Shown here: positions 1 to 5,991 of the stretch, in pieces
Numbering within the stretch: the stretch's first letter is position 1
How the letters are laid out: every line of letters starts with the position of its first letter
Origin: Actinomycetota bacterium
Lineage (GTDB): Bacteria > Actinomycetota > Actinomycetes > Mycobacteriales > Mycobacteriaceae
DNA length: 7,125 nucleotides
Assembly (NCBI GenBank): GCA_005789055.1
Contig: SYAA01000230.1
Span: 1-7,125 of the forward strand
Direction: 5' to 3'
Made by a program: the position numbers and the translations under genes
Notes under the pieces: model-generated
Database searches by the model: none
Seen by the model: only the letters and a program-made list of their open reading frames with translations
What the model was told of the DNA's origin: nothing

Positions 1-2
1 CC

Positions 3-641
3 TACAACGGACGCAACGAGATCGAGGGGCATCTGACCCGCCGGATCTACTCCGTCATCGAGAAGACGCTGTCCTGCAATCCGATCATCGAGCATCCACT
101 GGTGCTGGCACTGCTGGACCAGATCCTCATGCCCAACTATCTACTGTCGCAATTGCAGGTCATCAACGTGCTGCCGGGCGCGGTGCGCCAGCCCGCGCAC
201 AACGATGACGGTTTCTACCCGATCCCGCGGCCGCGCAAGCCGATCAGTGCGGCGCTGATCTGGGCGCTCGACGATTTCACCGAGGACAACGGCGCGACAC
301 TGATTTACCCCACAAGCCACCTCTGGGGTGAGTTCTCGATGGCCGACGTCGATGCCAGCCAGATGGTGCCGGCCGTGATGCCGTCGGGTTCAGCGGTGTT
401 CTTCCTCGGCACCACCGTCCACGGCGCCGGCGCGAACCACACCGACAAGCCCCGGCTCGCCGCCACCACCCAGTACTGCGAACCCTGGGCGCGTCAGCAG
501 GAGAACTACAGCCTGGCGATCAGCCGCGAGCGCGCGCGGATGTGCAGTGAAACAGTGCAGCGACTGCTCGGCTACTCGATGTACCTCTCGTTCATCGGCT
601 TCGTTAACGGCCGCGACCCGATCCGGCTGCTGCGCGACTGA
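3..641 (+). CDS. Phytanoyl-CoA dioxygenase (PhyH) family protein, 5' end missing
   Basis: The reading frame is open from the left edge (codons begin at base 3), so the start lies outside the window. The visible 212 residues are the C-terminal part of an Fe(II)/2-oxoglutarate-dependent oxygenase. They show the HxD iron-binding motif (H66-N-D68 of the fragment, in RQPAHNDDGFYPIPRP), a distal histidine (H140, in TTVHGAGANH) and the arginine that follows it (R151, in TDKPRL), which in this family binds 2-oxoglutarate. The three metal ligands and the arginine are therefore all present and the enzyme should be active. PhyH-type enzymes hydroxylate very varied substrates (lipids, amino acids, secondary metabolites), and nothing here fixes the substrate. 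The TGA ends 10 bp before the stop of the next, oppositely oriented gene. The family call is solid; the role is unknown. Confidence 0.85.
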   Translation, partial: YNGRNEIEGHLTRRIYSVIEKTLSCNPIIEHPLVLALLDQILMPNYLLSQLQVINVLPGAVRQPAHNDDGFYPIPRPRKPISAALIWALDDFTEDNGATLIYPTSHLWGEFSMADVDASQMVPAVMPSGSAVFFLGTTVHGAGANHTDKPRLAATTQYCEPWARQQENYSLAISRERARMCSETVQRLLGYSMYLSFIGFVNGRDPIRLLRD

Positions 642-651
642 ACGCCGACGA

Positions 652-951
652 TTACTCGCCGTCGCCGATCGCGTCGAGGCGTTCGCTGACCCGGGCCAGC
701 GCCTCGTCAAGGACTTCGACCTTGTCTCCGCGCCGTTCGTTGGCGGGTTGTGCGGCGCCGCGGCCGCCCTCGGCCTCCACCCGGGCCGCACCCTGGCGGC
801 GCAGCAGGCTGAAGTTCTTGTCGCGAGCGGTCCTAAGCCGGTGCTGCAGATCCTTCAACGACTTCGCGTCGAGGCGCTCCAGGGCGTGCGGCTGGGTCTC
901 GTCGATCAGGGAGGTTTCATCCTTGGACAGGTTCACACCGTGGTTGCTCAC
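652..951 (-). CDS. Small helical protein of unknown function (99 aa)
   Basis: A 99-residue protein, from GTG at 951 to TAA at 652. It is charged and probably nearly all helical: residues 22-54 (HALERLDAKSLKDLQHRLRT and following) and 76-94 (KVEVLDEALARVSERLD) have a heptad-like spacing of Leu/Val with Arg, Lys and Glu between. A glycine/alanine-rich linker (about residues 54-72, RVEAEGGRGAAQ) joins the two helices. There is no signal peptide, membrane segment or Cys pair, so it is probably cytosolic. I believe similar short proteins exist in other actinobacteria but cannot name a function. It lies 45 bp downstream of the class II aldolase gene on the same strand and is probably co-transcribed with it. 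The start is uncertain: no strong Shine-Dalgarno precedes either this GTG or an in-frame GTG at 936 that would remove five residues. Confidence 0.7.
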   Translation of the reverse strand: MSNHGVNLSKDETSLIDETQPHALERLDAKSLKDLQHRLRTARDKNFSLLRRQGAARVEAEGGRGAAQPANERRGDKVEVLDEALARVSERLDAIGDGE

Positions 952-996
952 CGTTGATTCATAGCCTGCGCTGCGTCCGGCGGCAAGTGCAGCCGG

Positions 997-1794
997 TCAG
1001 TCGAAGAGATCGGGCTGCTCGCGGGTGATTCGGGCGAACAGCGGCTGGAAGCTGAACCACCCGGCGAAGTGACTGCCGATTTGGGTGCTGGTGAGCTTGG
1101 CCATCTCCGGATCGATCAGGATCGGGGTGCCGGCGGCCTCGGCCATCAGCTGGGCATGGCAGGTGCGCTCCATGGTGTTGAACCACCATGCCGCCTCCTC
1201 GACCGAGTGCCCGACGGTGAGCAGGCCGTGGTTGCGCAGGATCGCGGCCTTGTTCCCGGCGAGAGCGTGGGCGATGCGCTTGCCCTCTTCGGTGTCGAGC
1301 ACCACACCGGAGTAGTCGTCGAAGAGCGCGTGGTCAGAATAGAAGGCGCAGGCGTCCTGGGTGATCGGGTCGAGTGTGCGGCCCAGGGTGGACCACGTCT
1401 TGCCGTACACCGAATGTGCGTGCGCGGCGCCGATGACATCCGGCCGTGCCGCGTGCACCTGGGAGTGGATGGCGAACGCGGCCTGATTGACCGGCAGATC
1501 ACCTTCGACGACGGTGCCGTCGTGGCGCACCAGCAGCAGATCGCTGACCCGGATGTGCCCGAAGTGCATGCCGAACGGGTTCACCCAGAAGTGGTCGGTG
1601 AACTCCGGGTCGCGGGCGGTGATGTGCCCGGCCACGCCCTCGTCGAAACCGAACTTGCTGAATAACCGGAACGCCGCGGCAAGGTTCTGCTTGCGGTGCA
1701 GGCGCTCCTGGGTGATGTCGCGTTCCTGGGGCAGCAACGCCGAAACGTTGCCGCCCGCCATCTTCTGAGCCTGTTCTGCGGCGGTGTCAGTCAT
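997..1794 (-). CDS. Class II aldolase/adducin family protein
   Basis: A 265-residue protein that begins at ATG 1794 (MTDTAAEQAQKM). The frame stays open far upstream, but the upstream translation is low-complexity Arg/Ser/Pro and not protein-like. Family features: the N-terminal RLFSKFGFDEGVAGHITARD block (about 43-61), the VSDLLLVRHDG segment (83-93), the zinc-binding pair H125-A-H127 (AAHAHSVYG), and a third zinc histidine, H189, in LRNHGLLTVG. The length is typical for the fold (about 210-270). Canonical fuculose-phosphate aldolase has a catalytic glutamate four residues before the conserved His of the 'H..(6)RPD' segment. Here that position is alanine (A106, in NQAAFAIH), as I recall in many adducin-like members. 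The reaction therefore may not be a standard aldol cleavage, and the substrate is unknown. It is probably cytosolic and probably in an operon with the 99-aa gene downstream. Confidence 0.85.
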   Translation of the reverse strand: MTDTAAEQAQKMAGGNVSALLPQERDITQERLHRKQNLAAAFRLFSKFGFDEGVAGHITARDPEFTDHFWVNPFGMHFGHIRVSDLLLVRHDGTVVEGDLPVNQAAFAIHSQVHAARPDVIGAAHAHSVYGKTWSTLGRTLDPITQDACAFYSDHALFDDYSGVVLDTEEGKRIAHALAGNKAAILRNHGLLTVGHSVEEAAWWFNTMERTCHAQLMAEAAGTPILIDPEMAKLTSTQIGSHFAGWFSFQPLFARITREQPDLFD

Positions 1795-1804
1795 GGCCGT
1801 CAGA

Positions 1805-1990
1805 TTACGCCGGTCGATACCTCGCCGTGCGGCGGCGGGAATGGTTATCTTCGCCATGGGGTCCCACGCCGGCATTGGCGGTCGGGTTCGCTCCGTAGAC
1901 CCAGCAGGCGAGGTTGTACATGTCGTTCTGCATGCCTTCATCCGGCATGAGCCACATGTAGGCGGCGAGTGAGATCGCCGCAGGAGACGC
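1805..1990 (-). pseudogene. Possible remnant of a DUF4344-type metallopeptidase gene
   Basis: On the minus strand, in the frame ending at TAA 1807-1805, the stretch from about 1970 to 1862 reads as a good protein segment: AAYMWLMPDEGMQ, then NDMYNLACWVYGANPTANAG. The pattern DE-x(5)-YN-x-x-CW-x-YG resembles the C-terminal region of DUF4344 putative metallopeptidases, which carry a 'DEHxLDxQRxYNxxCWxYG' block. After GVGP the frame turns into Arg/His-rich sequence and soon stops. Upstream of about residue 'LNASPAA' it becomes low-complexity, and no start codon or HExxH zinc motif is visible. I infer a decayed fragment of a once longer gene, 10 bp upstream of the aldolase start. The left and right limits are approximate. 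The family assignment is from memory of the motif and is not verified; a chance open frame is the alternative. Confidence 0.4.
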
Positions 1991-2030
1991 GTTGAGGCTG
2001 CGCCGTGCCGGCTTGAGTTCTGACCCGCCC

Positions 2031-2111
2031 TCAGCGGAACCAGCCCTCGCGCATCTCCAGCGTTGTCCGGTCCAGGGATGCCAGCAGACACCGTAGGCAG
2101 TCGAAATACAA
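2031..2111 (-). other. Short open stretch, protein-like but unassigned
   Basis: Between the serine hydrolase stop and the DUF4344-like fragment, the minus strand has a frame closing at TGA 2033-2031. It reads as a plausible C-terminal peptide: from a possible TTG at 2111 it gives 26 residues, beginning LYFDCLRCLLASLDRT and ending LEMREGWFR. The frame runs on upstream through the 18-bp tandem repeat and into the serine hydrolase gene without an ATG or GTG. It may be a relic of the same decayed locus as the neighbouring fragment or a chance open frame. No ribosome binding site is visible and I recognise no family. Confidence 0.2.
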
Positions 2112-2137
2112 GGGCGGCCCGAAATACGAGGGCGGCC
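2102..2137. repeat. 18-bp tandem duplication (2 copies)
   Basis: Two adjacent 18-bp copies, CGAAATACAAGGGCGGCC (2102-2119) and CGAAATACGAGGGCGGCC (2120-2137), differ at a single base. The array abuts the TGA of the serine hydrolase gene (2138-2140). It is not an inverted repeat, so it is not a terminator hairpin. It most likely arose by slippage or recent duplication. On the minus strand one frame reads PPSYFGPPLYFD across it. Confidence 0.85.
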
Positions 2138-3331
2138 TCAGCCGTCCAGAGCGAATTGGATCTCCTCGGCGAGGGAAACAGCCGGGCCTTCAGGCTGATC
2201 CGACTGTCGGATGTCGGAGTTGACGAAGACCACGACCGAGGTCTGCTTCTGCGGGTGGTGGGCGGCGTAGGTGGTGTACCCGGGAACCGACCCGTCGTGA
2301 CCCAACCACCCGCGGACGGAGAAGAATCCCAGTCCGTAGGTCGCGTCCGGGTCCTCCGGATCCAGCCGCCCCACCTCGGTACCCACCGAGTCCTCGCGCT
2401 CGCGCTGAATCTCCTCGGAGACCAGACCACCGCCGCTGGCGAGCACCTGGGTCCAGGTGCGCAGGTCATCGAGGGTCGAGATCATCGCCCCCGCGGTGAA
2501 CTCCCAGGACGGGTTCCAGAAAGTGGCGTCGCGGACGGGCCCGCCCGGGGGCAGCGGGATGCCCAGCTCCGCGACTTCGACCCCCGGCTGGTCGGTTATT
2601 CCGTTCAGGTGCGGTTGCGGCAGATTCGGGGACTGCCCCGCGAAGGACGTGCCGGACAGTCCGAGTGGCTCGAAGAGATTGCTCTGGAACACCTCGGCGA
2701 CCGGGCGGCCGGTGACCTTCTCGATCACCATCCCGAGCAGCACCGTGTTGGTGTTGCTGTAGTGAAATGTGCTCCCCGCCGGGAACAGTGCGGGCTGGTT
2801 CTTGGCGTAGTCGACCAACTGCTCGGGGGTGACGACCGTTCCCGCGGGGTCGGCCGCCCAGGCCCGGACGAAGTCGAGGTTGTCGTTGTAACTGGGGATG
2901 CCGCTGGTCATCCGGGCCAGGTCACGTAACGTCGCGGTGTCTCCGTTGGGCAGCCCGGGGATGTAGCTGCCGATGGTGTCGGAAAGAGAGACCTCTCCCT
3001 GGTCGACCAGTTGCAGCAACGCCATCACGGTGAACGTCTTTGTCACGCTGCCGATCCGGGTGTGATCGGAGCGTGTGGGCGGACGGTCGGAGTCGCGGTC
3101 GGCGGCTCCGGTCACGCCGATCCAGGCGCCGCCGGGAGTCCACAACCCGGCTATCGCACCGGGGTAGCCGTGGTCGGCGCGGTGGGTGTCCAGGAGCGCC
3201 TGCAAGCGGGCACGAAGCGATTCGGCGATCTGGGCCTCGGATTGCGCGGAGACCGGCGCGGGAGCCTCGGCGGGGGGCGCGGTACAACCGACTGTCAGCA
3301 GGGCTGCGGCCACTGCCGCAACGAGCCTCAT
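2138..3331 (-). CDS. Serine hydrolase, beta-lactamase/PBP-like, lipoprotein
   Basis: A 397-residue secreted serine hydrolase of the beta-lactamase/class C (Pfam Beta-lactamase) fold. The start chosen is ATG 3331 because it begins a lipoprotein signal peptide, MRLVAAVAAALLTVGC, with Cys16 as the predicted lipidated residue; an in-frame ATG at 3424 would place 31 charged residues before it. Catalytic motifs are in the expected order: SxxK as S95-V-T-K98 (IGSVTKTF), YxN as Y191-S-N193 (FHYSNTNTVLLG), and the third motif as H345-D-G347 (GHDGSVPGY). Such proteins act outside the membrane as DD-peptidases, esterases or amide hydrolases, and sequence alone does not say which. HDG in place of KTG suggests an esterase or peptidase rather than a true beta-lactamase. 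An Ala/Pro/Glu linker (about 17-30) tethers the domain. It is separated from its neighbours by gaps of 221 and 343 bp, so it is probably transcribed alone. Confidence 0.9.
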   Translation of the reverse strand: MRLVAAVAAALLTVGCTAPPAEAPAPVSAQSEAQIAESLRARLQALLDTHRADHGYPGAIAGLWTPGGAWIGVTGAADRDSDRPPTRSDHTRIGSVTKTFTVMALLQLVDQGEVSLSDTIGSYIPGLPNGDTATLRDLARMTSGIPSYNDNLDFVRAWAADPAGTVVTPEQLVDYAKNQPALFPAGSTFHYSNTNTVLLGMVIEKVTGRPVAEVFQSNLFEPLGLSGTSFAGQSPNLPQPHLNGITDQPGVEVAELGIPLPPGGPVRDATFWNPSWEFTAGAMISTLDDLRTWTQVLASGGGLVSEEIQREREDSVGTEVGRLDPEDPDATYGLGFFSVRGWLGHDGSVPGYTTYAAHHPQKQTSVVVFVNSDIRQSDQPEGPAVSLAEEIQFALDG

Positions 3332-3428
3332 CGAACGACCGTAGCAAGTCGAGTCATGGAACTTCCAGTACGCGCGCGTTCTGCATCGGCGTTCGGCCCT
3401 GGACCGCCGCGGGTGTTGTCGCATCCTG

Positions 3429-3550
3429 TTAGGTGACGGTCATCTGTCCGGATTCCTGCTGGGGCTTGGCACTGTTGCAGCCCGCTGCCAGTGACGCGGC
3501 AATGAGCATCGCAAAGAATCGTGACGCGCGGTGCTTCTTTGTCTGTACCT
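3429..3550 (-). pseudogene. Vestigial small lipoprotein gene (signal peptide, then stop)
   Basis: In the gap between the SCO6745-family gene and the serine hydrolase, one minus-strand frame encodes a textbook lipoprotein signal: KKHRASRFFAMLIAASLAAG followed by the lipobox Cys, then NSAKPQQESGQMTVT and a TAA at 3431-3429. The basic KKHR n-region lies upstream of the only in-frame ATG (3509), and no ATG, GTG or TTG precedes it; the codon where a start would fit is GTA (about 3548-3546). Beyond the TAA the same frame continues for 24 more codons (beginning QDATTPAAVQGRTPMQNARV) to a TGA at 3356-3354. Lost start plus early stop suggests a decayed lipoprotein gene. The alternative is a genuine 26-residue product from ATG 3509, but it would lack a charged n-region. 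The frame begins right behind the stop of the upstream gene. Confidence 0.4.
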
Positions 3551-3552
3551 CG

Positions 3553-4293
3553 TCAGACCAACGCGGACTCTAGTGCTGCGGTGCCCGCGACGATCGCATC
3601 AAGTTGAGCCTGTGACAGCGGGGCGAACAAAGCTGCCATCTGTTCGGTCGTCGCCGCTTCGGCTGCTGCTTTCTGCGCGTCTATCGCGGGTGTGTGCTCG
3701 ACCATGTCTTCCTCGGAGAAGCCGTGCATCTGGAAGTAACCCAGATCGCGGTCGAACTGGCACGCCGTGGCGGCTGAGAGACCGCAGGCCTTCACGGCGT
3801 CGGTGTGCACGCCGCCGCGCAGTTCGCGCAGCAGGATGGCGGCTCGGTAGGCCCGGGCGGCGTCCGTCGTCGCGGCCGGCGATGCGCGATAACCGTCGAA
3901 GAGGGGCCAGGAGCCCGCGGGAACCGTTGCGGCGAGCGCATTGACAGCGTCGGTCAGTGCGTTGAGGGTGGCCGGATCCACGCCCGCGAGATGCGCGTCG
4001 GCATAGTCGTCGGCGGCGCCGAGGTGGGCGGCGGCGATCGTGTCTTCAGCGGCCATGCTCCGACCCCGGGCCACAACGCCGGCGACCATGCCGGGCTTGA
4101 AGAAGTAAAAGATGCTGTCGGCGGCCTCCGGTTCGACGCCGCCGAGCATGGATGCCCGACCTGCCCCGTAGAGGGAGATGACGTCGAGTCCGATGGCTTC
4201 GCCTCGGGCGGTGGATTGGGGCGAGAAGTAGAAGTTGGCGGCCAAATTCCCGATGGGGCCGGCGATGGTCGAGGCTGCGGTGGTTGCGTCCAT
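3553..4293 (-). CDS. SCO6745 family protein
   Basis: A 246-residue protein starting at ATG 4293, with a GGA five bases upstream as a weak ribosome binding site. Its architecture matches the actinobacterial SCO6745 family. The N-terminal helical region holds NFYFSPQ (20-26), with GLDVISLYGAGRASMLGG (35-52) and SIFYFFKPGMVAGV (60-73) after it. The central part is Ala-rich. The family signature of a winged-helix-like region is LLRELRGGVHTDAVKACGLS (154-173), with YFQMHGFSEED nearby (186-196). There is no signal peptide or membrane helix. The biochemical function of the family is not established; members are often called helix-turn-helix-like, so DNA binding is possible but unproven. It lies 34 bp downstream of the WS/DGAT gene on the same strand and is probably co-transcribed. 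Confidence 0.75.
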   Translation of the reverse strand: MDATTAASTIAGPIGNLAANFYFSPQSTARGEAIGLDVISLYGAGRASMLGGVEPEAADSIFYFFKPGMVAGVVARGRSMAAEDTIAAAHLGAADDYADAHLAGVDPATLNALTDAVNALAATVPAGSWPLFDGYRASPAATTDAARAYRAAILLRELRGGVHTDAVKACGLSAATACQFDRDLGYFQMHGFSEEDMVEHTPAIDAQKAAAEAATTEQMAALFAPLSQAQLDAIVAGTAALESALV

Positions 4294-4327
4294 CGTTCCA
4301 ACCTAGCAACGGTCAATGATTCCGGAC

Positions 4328-5920
4328 TTAACGCGTCAGCGGATCGCCGTCCAGCACCGAGGACCCGATGACCTCGCCGAATCCTGATCGCAAACTCGAG
4401 ATGAGCTCCGCGCGGTCACCGACGGCCGCGTCGTCGGAACTGACCCCGACGCTCGCGGTGCCCTCATAGGTCAGCATCGTGACGTTGATGGCCGCCCCGA
4501 TCGTGCCGACCAACGGATACATCCGCTCCACCCGCGCCCCGGCAAGCCACACCGGCACCGGAACTCCCGGCACGTTGGAAGCGGTCAGATCGGAGGTCTG
4601 GGCCGCCGCCGACACCAACTCCGGCGGCAGGAACCGGGTCAGCTCGGCGAAGTAGTCGGCCAGTTTCAGGGCCGGCTCGGCCCGCCAACTACGCACGATC
4701 GTGGCTGCCGCCTCCAGGACGTCCTCGATGACATTGCTGATCGGGATCTCAAAGCGCGCGATGGTCACCGCGTTGCTCTGATCATCGGAGGTGCGCAACG
4801 AGATCGGCATGTTCATGCGCAACTCGCCGACTGGGCGTCCCATCTTCTCGTGATAGCGGTACATGCCGACACTGATCGCGGCCAGGAACAGATCGTTGAC
4901 CGTCCGCTCGCGCTTCTTCGCCGCGGCACGGAACTGCGCGAAGTCGATGTCGATCGTGTCGAAGTGGTAGTTGATGCTGCGCGACTGCATGATCGGTGAC
5001 AGCGGACCCAGCGGAAGCGGGATCTTGGTGAACCGGGCTACCGACTCGGCGGTCTCGCGGACCTTGCTGATCAACTGCAGCGGGTTCTTGATGGCCGCCA
5101 TCGCCAGCGGCCCGATGCCCTTGATGGCGTCCTCGGCGGTCTTGGCCACCCAGCCGACGTTGTTGCGGATCACCGCCTGCATGAACCCCCGGGTGTCGAG
5201 TTCGACCGGTTCCGGCGCCTCCGGCATCGGACCGAGATCGCTTCCCTCGGCGGTGAAGTCGAGCAACGCCAAGCCCAACTGAACCGCACCCTGGCCATCG
5301 GCGATGGCGTGATGCAACTTCACGATCAATGCCGACGTGCCGCCGGGGAGATCCTCGATCAACGTCATCCGCCACAGTGGCCGCTCCTTGTCGAAGTCGG
5401 TCATCGACTGACGGCGGGCCTCGGTGAGCACGTCGGCCCAGCGCGCTCCGGGCATGCTGAACCGGCGCATGTGGTAGCCCAGGTCGAAGTCGGGATCGAC
5501 GACCACCCGCGGGGTCTGCAGATCCAGTGGACCCTCCACGACCTTTGAGCGCAGCACCGGAGAGAGCCGGGTGGCGCGTTCGAAGCGATCGCACAACTGG
5601 TCCCAGTCCGGGCTGGTCTCAAGGACTAGCAGGCCGATGATGGTCGAGCGCATGACCGGGTCGTCGGATGCCATCCGCCAGGTTGCGAAATCCCAGCCGC
5701 CCAGTCGTCGGGCGCCGGTGATGGTGTCGTGGCCGCGCAGTTTCTTGGCCGGGAGCCTCTTGGCCGGCCCTTTCTTGGCCGGGGCTTTTTTGGCGGGCGC
5801 TTTCTTCCCCGGTGCCTTCTTGGCGGGCGCCTGTTTCGCGGGGGCTTTCTTGGCCGGCGGTGCGGTCTTGGCAGCGGGAGCCTTCTTGGCCTGCTTCTTC
5901 TTCTTCGGACTATCCGCCAT
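4328..5920 (-). CDS. Wax ester synthase/diacylglycerol acyltransferase (WS/DGAT)
   Basis: A 530-residue O-acyltransferase that transfers a fatty acyl group from acyl-CoA to diacylglycerol (making triacylglycerol) or to a fatty alcohol (making wax ester), probably at the inner membrane or lipid-droplet surface. The catalytic motif HHxxxDG is intact (H203-H204-AIA-D208-G209). The family's PLW (181-183, KERPLWRMTLIED), ND (V341-N342-D343) and SNVPG (448-452) motifs are in their usual order. The core runs from about residue 66 (TITGARRLGGWDFATW) to 525, close to the usual length of about 460. Before it is an extra basic tail: residues 6-60 are almost only Lys, Ala and Pro in AKKAP-type repeats. 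ATG 5920 is well supported by AAGGAGG four bases upstream. Mycobacteria carry many WS/DGAT paralogues, so no symbol is given. The SCO6745-family gene follows at 34 bp, and an iron-transporter gene is divergent upstream. Confidence 0.93.
   Translation of the reverse strand: MADSPKKKKQAKKAPAAKTAPPAKKAPAKQAPAKKAPGKKAPAKKAPAKKGPAKRLPAKKLRGHDTITGARRLGGWDFATWRMASDDPVMRSTIIGLLVLETSPDWDQLCDRFERATRLSPVLRSKVVEGPLDLQTPRVVVDPDFDLGYHMRRFSMPGARWADVLTEARRQSMTDFDKERPLWRMTLIEDLPGGTSALIVKLHHAIADGQGAVQLGLALLDFTAEGSDLGPMPEAPEPVELDTRGFMQAVIRNNVGWVAKTAEDAIKGIGPLAMAAIKNPLQLISKVRETAESVARFTKIPLPLGPLSPIMQSRSINYHFDTIDIDFAQFRAAAKKRERTVNDLFLAAISVGMYRYHEKMGRPVGELRMNMPISLRTSDDQSNAVTIARFEIPISNVIEDVLEAAATIVRSWRAEPALKLADYFAELTRFLPPELVSAAAQTSDLTASNVPGVPVPVWLAGARVERMYPLVGTIGAAINVTMLTYEGTASVGVSSDDAAVGDRAELISSLRSGFGEVIGSSVLDGDPLTR
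5741..5905 (-). repeat. Lys-Ala-Pro repeat region in the WS/DGAT gene
   Basis: About 165 bp of imperfect repeats of roughly 15 bp, coding for AKKAP-like pentapeptides (for example APAKKAPGKKAPAKKAPAKK). They encode residues 6-60 of the acyltransferase. The composition is like the C-terminal tails of histone H1-like bacterial proteins and of mycobacterial HupB. Such tracts vary in copy number by slippage. The plus strand of this stretch is rich in TTCTTGGC and TTTCTTGGCC units. Confidence 0.85.
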
Positions 5921-5991
5921 GCGTCCTCCTTGATCGCCGCCAATCCTGTCACCAATCGGACGTAGCCGTGGGTGAGGTCGATAATGACGGG
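5921..5991. promoter_or_regulatory. Divergent intergenic region
   Basis: This 71-bp region lies between the starts of the WS/DGAT gene (-) and the iron-transporter gene (+) and must hold the promoter of at least the former. Apart from the WS/DGAT ribosome binding site, I cannot assign -35/-10 boxes or an operator with confidence: no clear iron-box-like palindrome is seen. Confidence 0.4.
5925..5931 (-). promoter_or_regulatory. Strong ribosome binding site of the WS/DGAT gene
   Basis: AAGGAGG on the minus strand, four bases before ATG 5920. It is a near-perfect anti-16S match and the best Shine-Dalgarno sequence in the window. It decides the start, although the frame is open a further 135 codons upstream into the divergent gene. 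Confidence 0.85.

Noticed and set aside
641..652. Bidirectional terminator between the convergent oxygenase and small gene
   Set aside because: The 10-bp spacer has no inverted repeat or T-run.
1069..1665. Plus-strand frame of 198 codons opposite the aldolase
   Set aside because: Shadow frame with no recognisable fold, antisense to a conserved gene.
2102..2137. CRISPR-like or attachment-site repeat
   Set aside because: Only two directly adjacent 18-bp copies without spacers and no integrase or cas gene nearby; simple tandem duplication explains it.
1795..2469. Extension of the aldolase reading frame to 490 residues
   Set aside because: The upstream translation is low-complexity Arg/Ser/Thr/Pro, overlaps the serine hydrolase in another frame and precedes the natural N-terminus MTDTAAEQ.
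2063..2929. Long plus-strand frame (288 codons) opposite the serine hydrolase
   Set aside because: It is a high-GC shadow frame: Arg/Gly/Val/Asp-rich translation with no domain, fully antisense to a gene with intact catalytic motifs.
3332..3424. Earlier start for the serine hydrolase at ATG 3424
   Set aside because: It would bury the lipoprotein signal peptide behind 31 mostly charged residues.
3805..4371. Plus-strand frame of 188 codons opposite the SCO6745-family gene
   Set aside because: Gly/Arg/Val-rich shadow that runs into the end of the WS/DGAT gene without a ribosome binding site.
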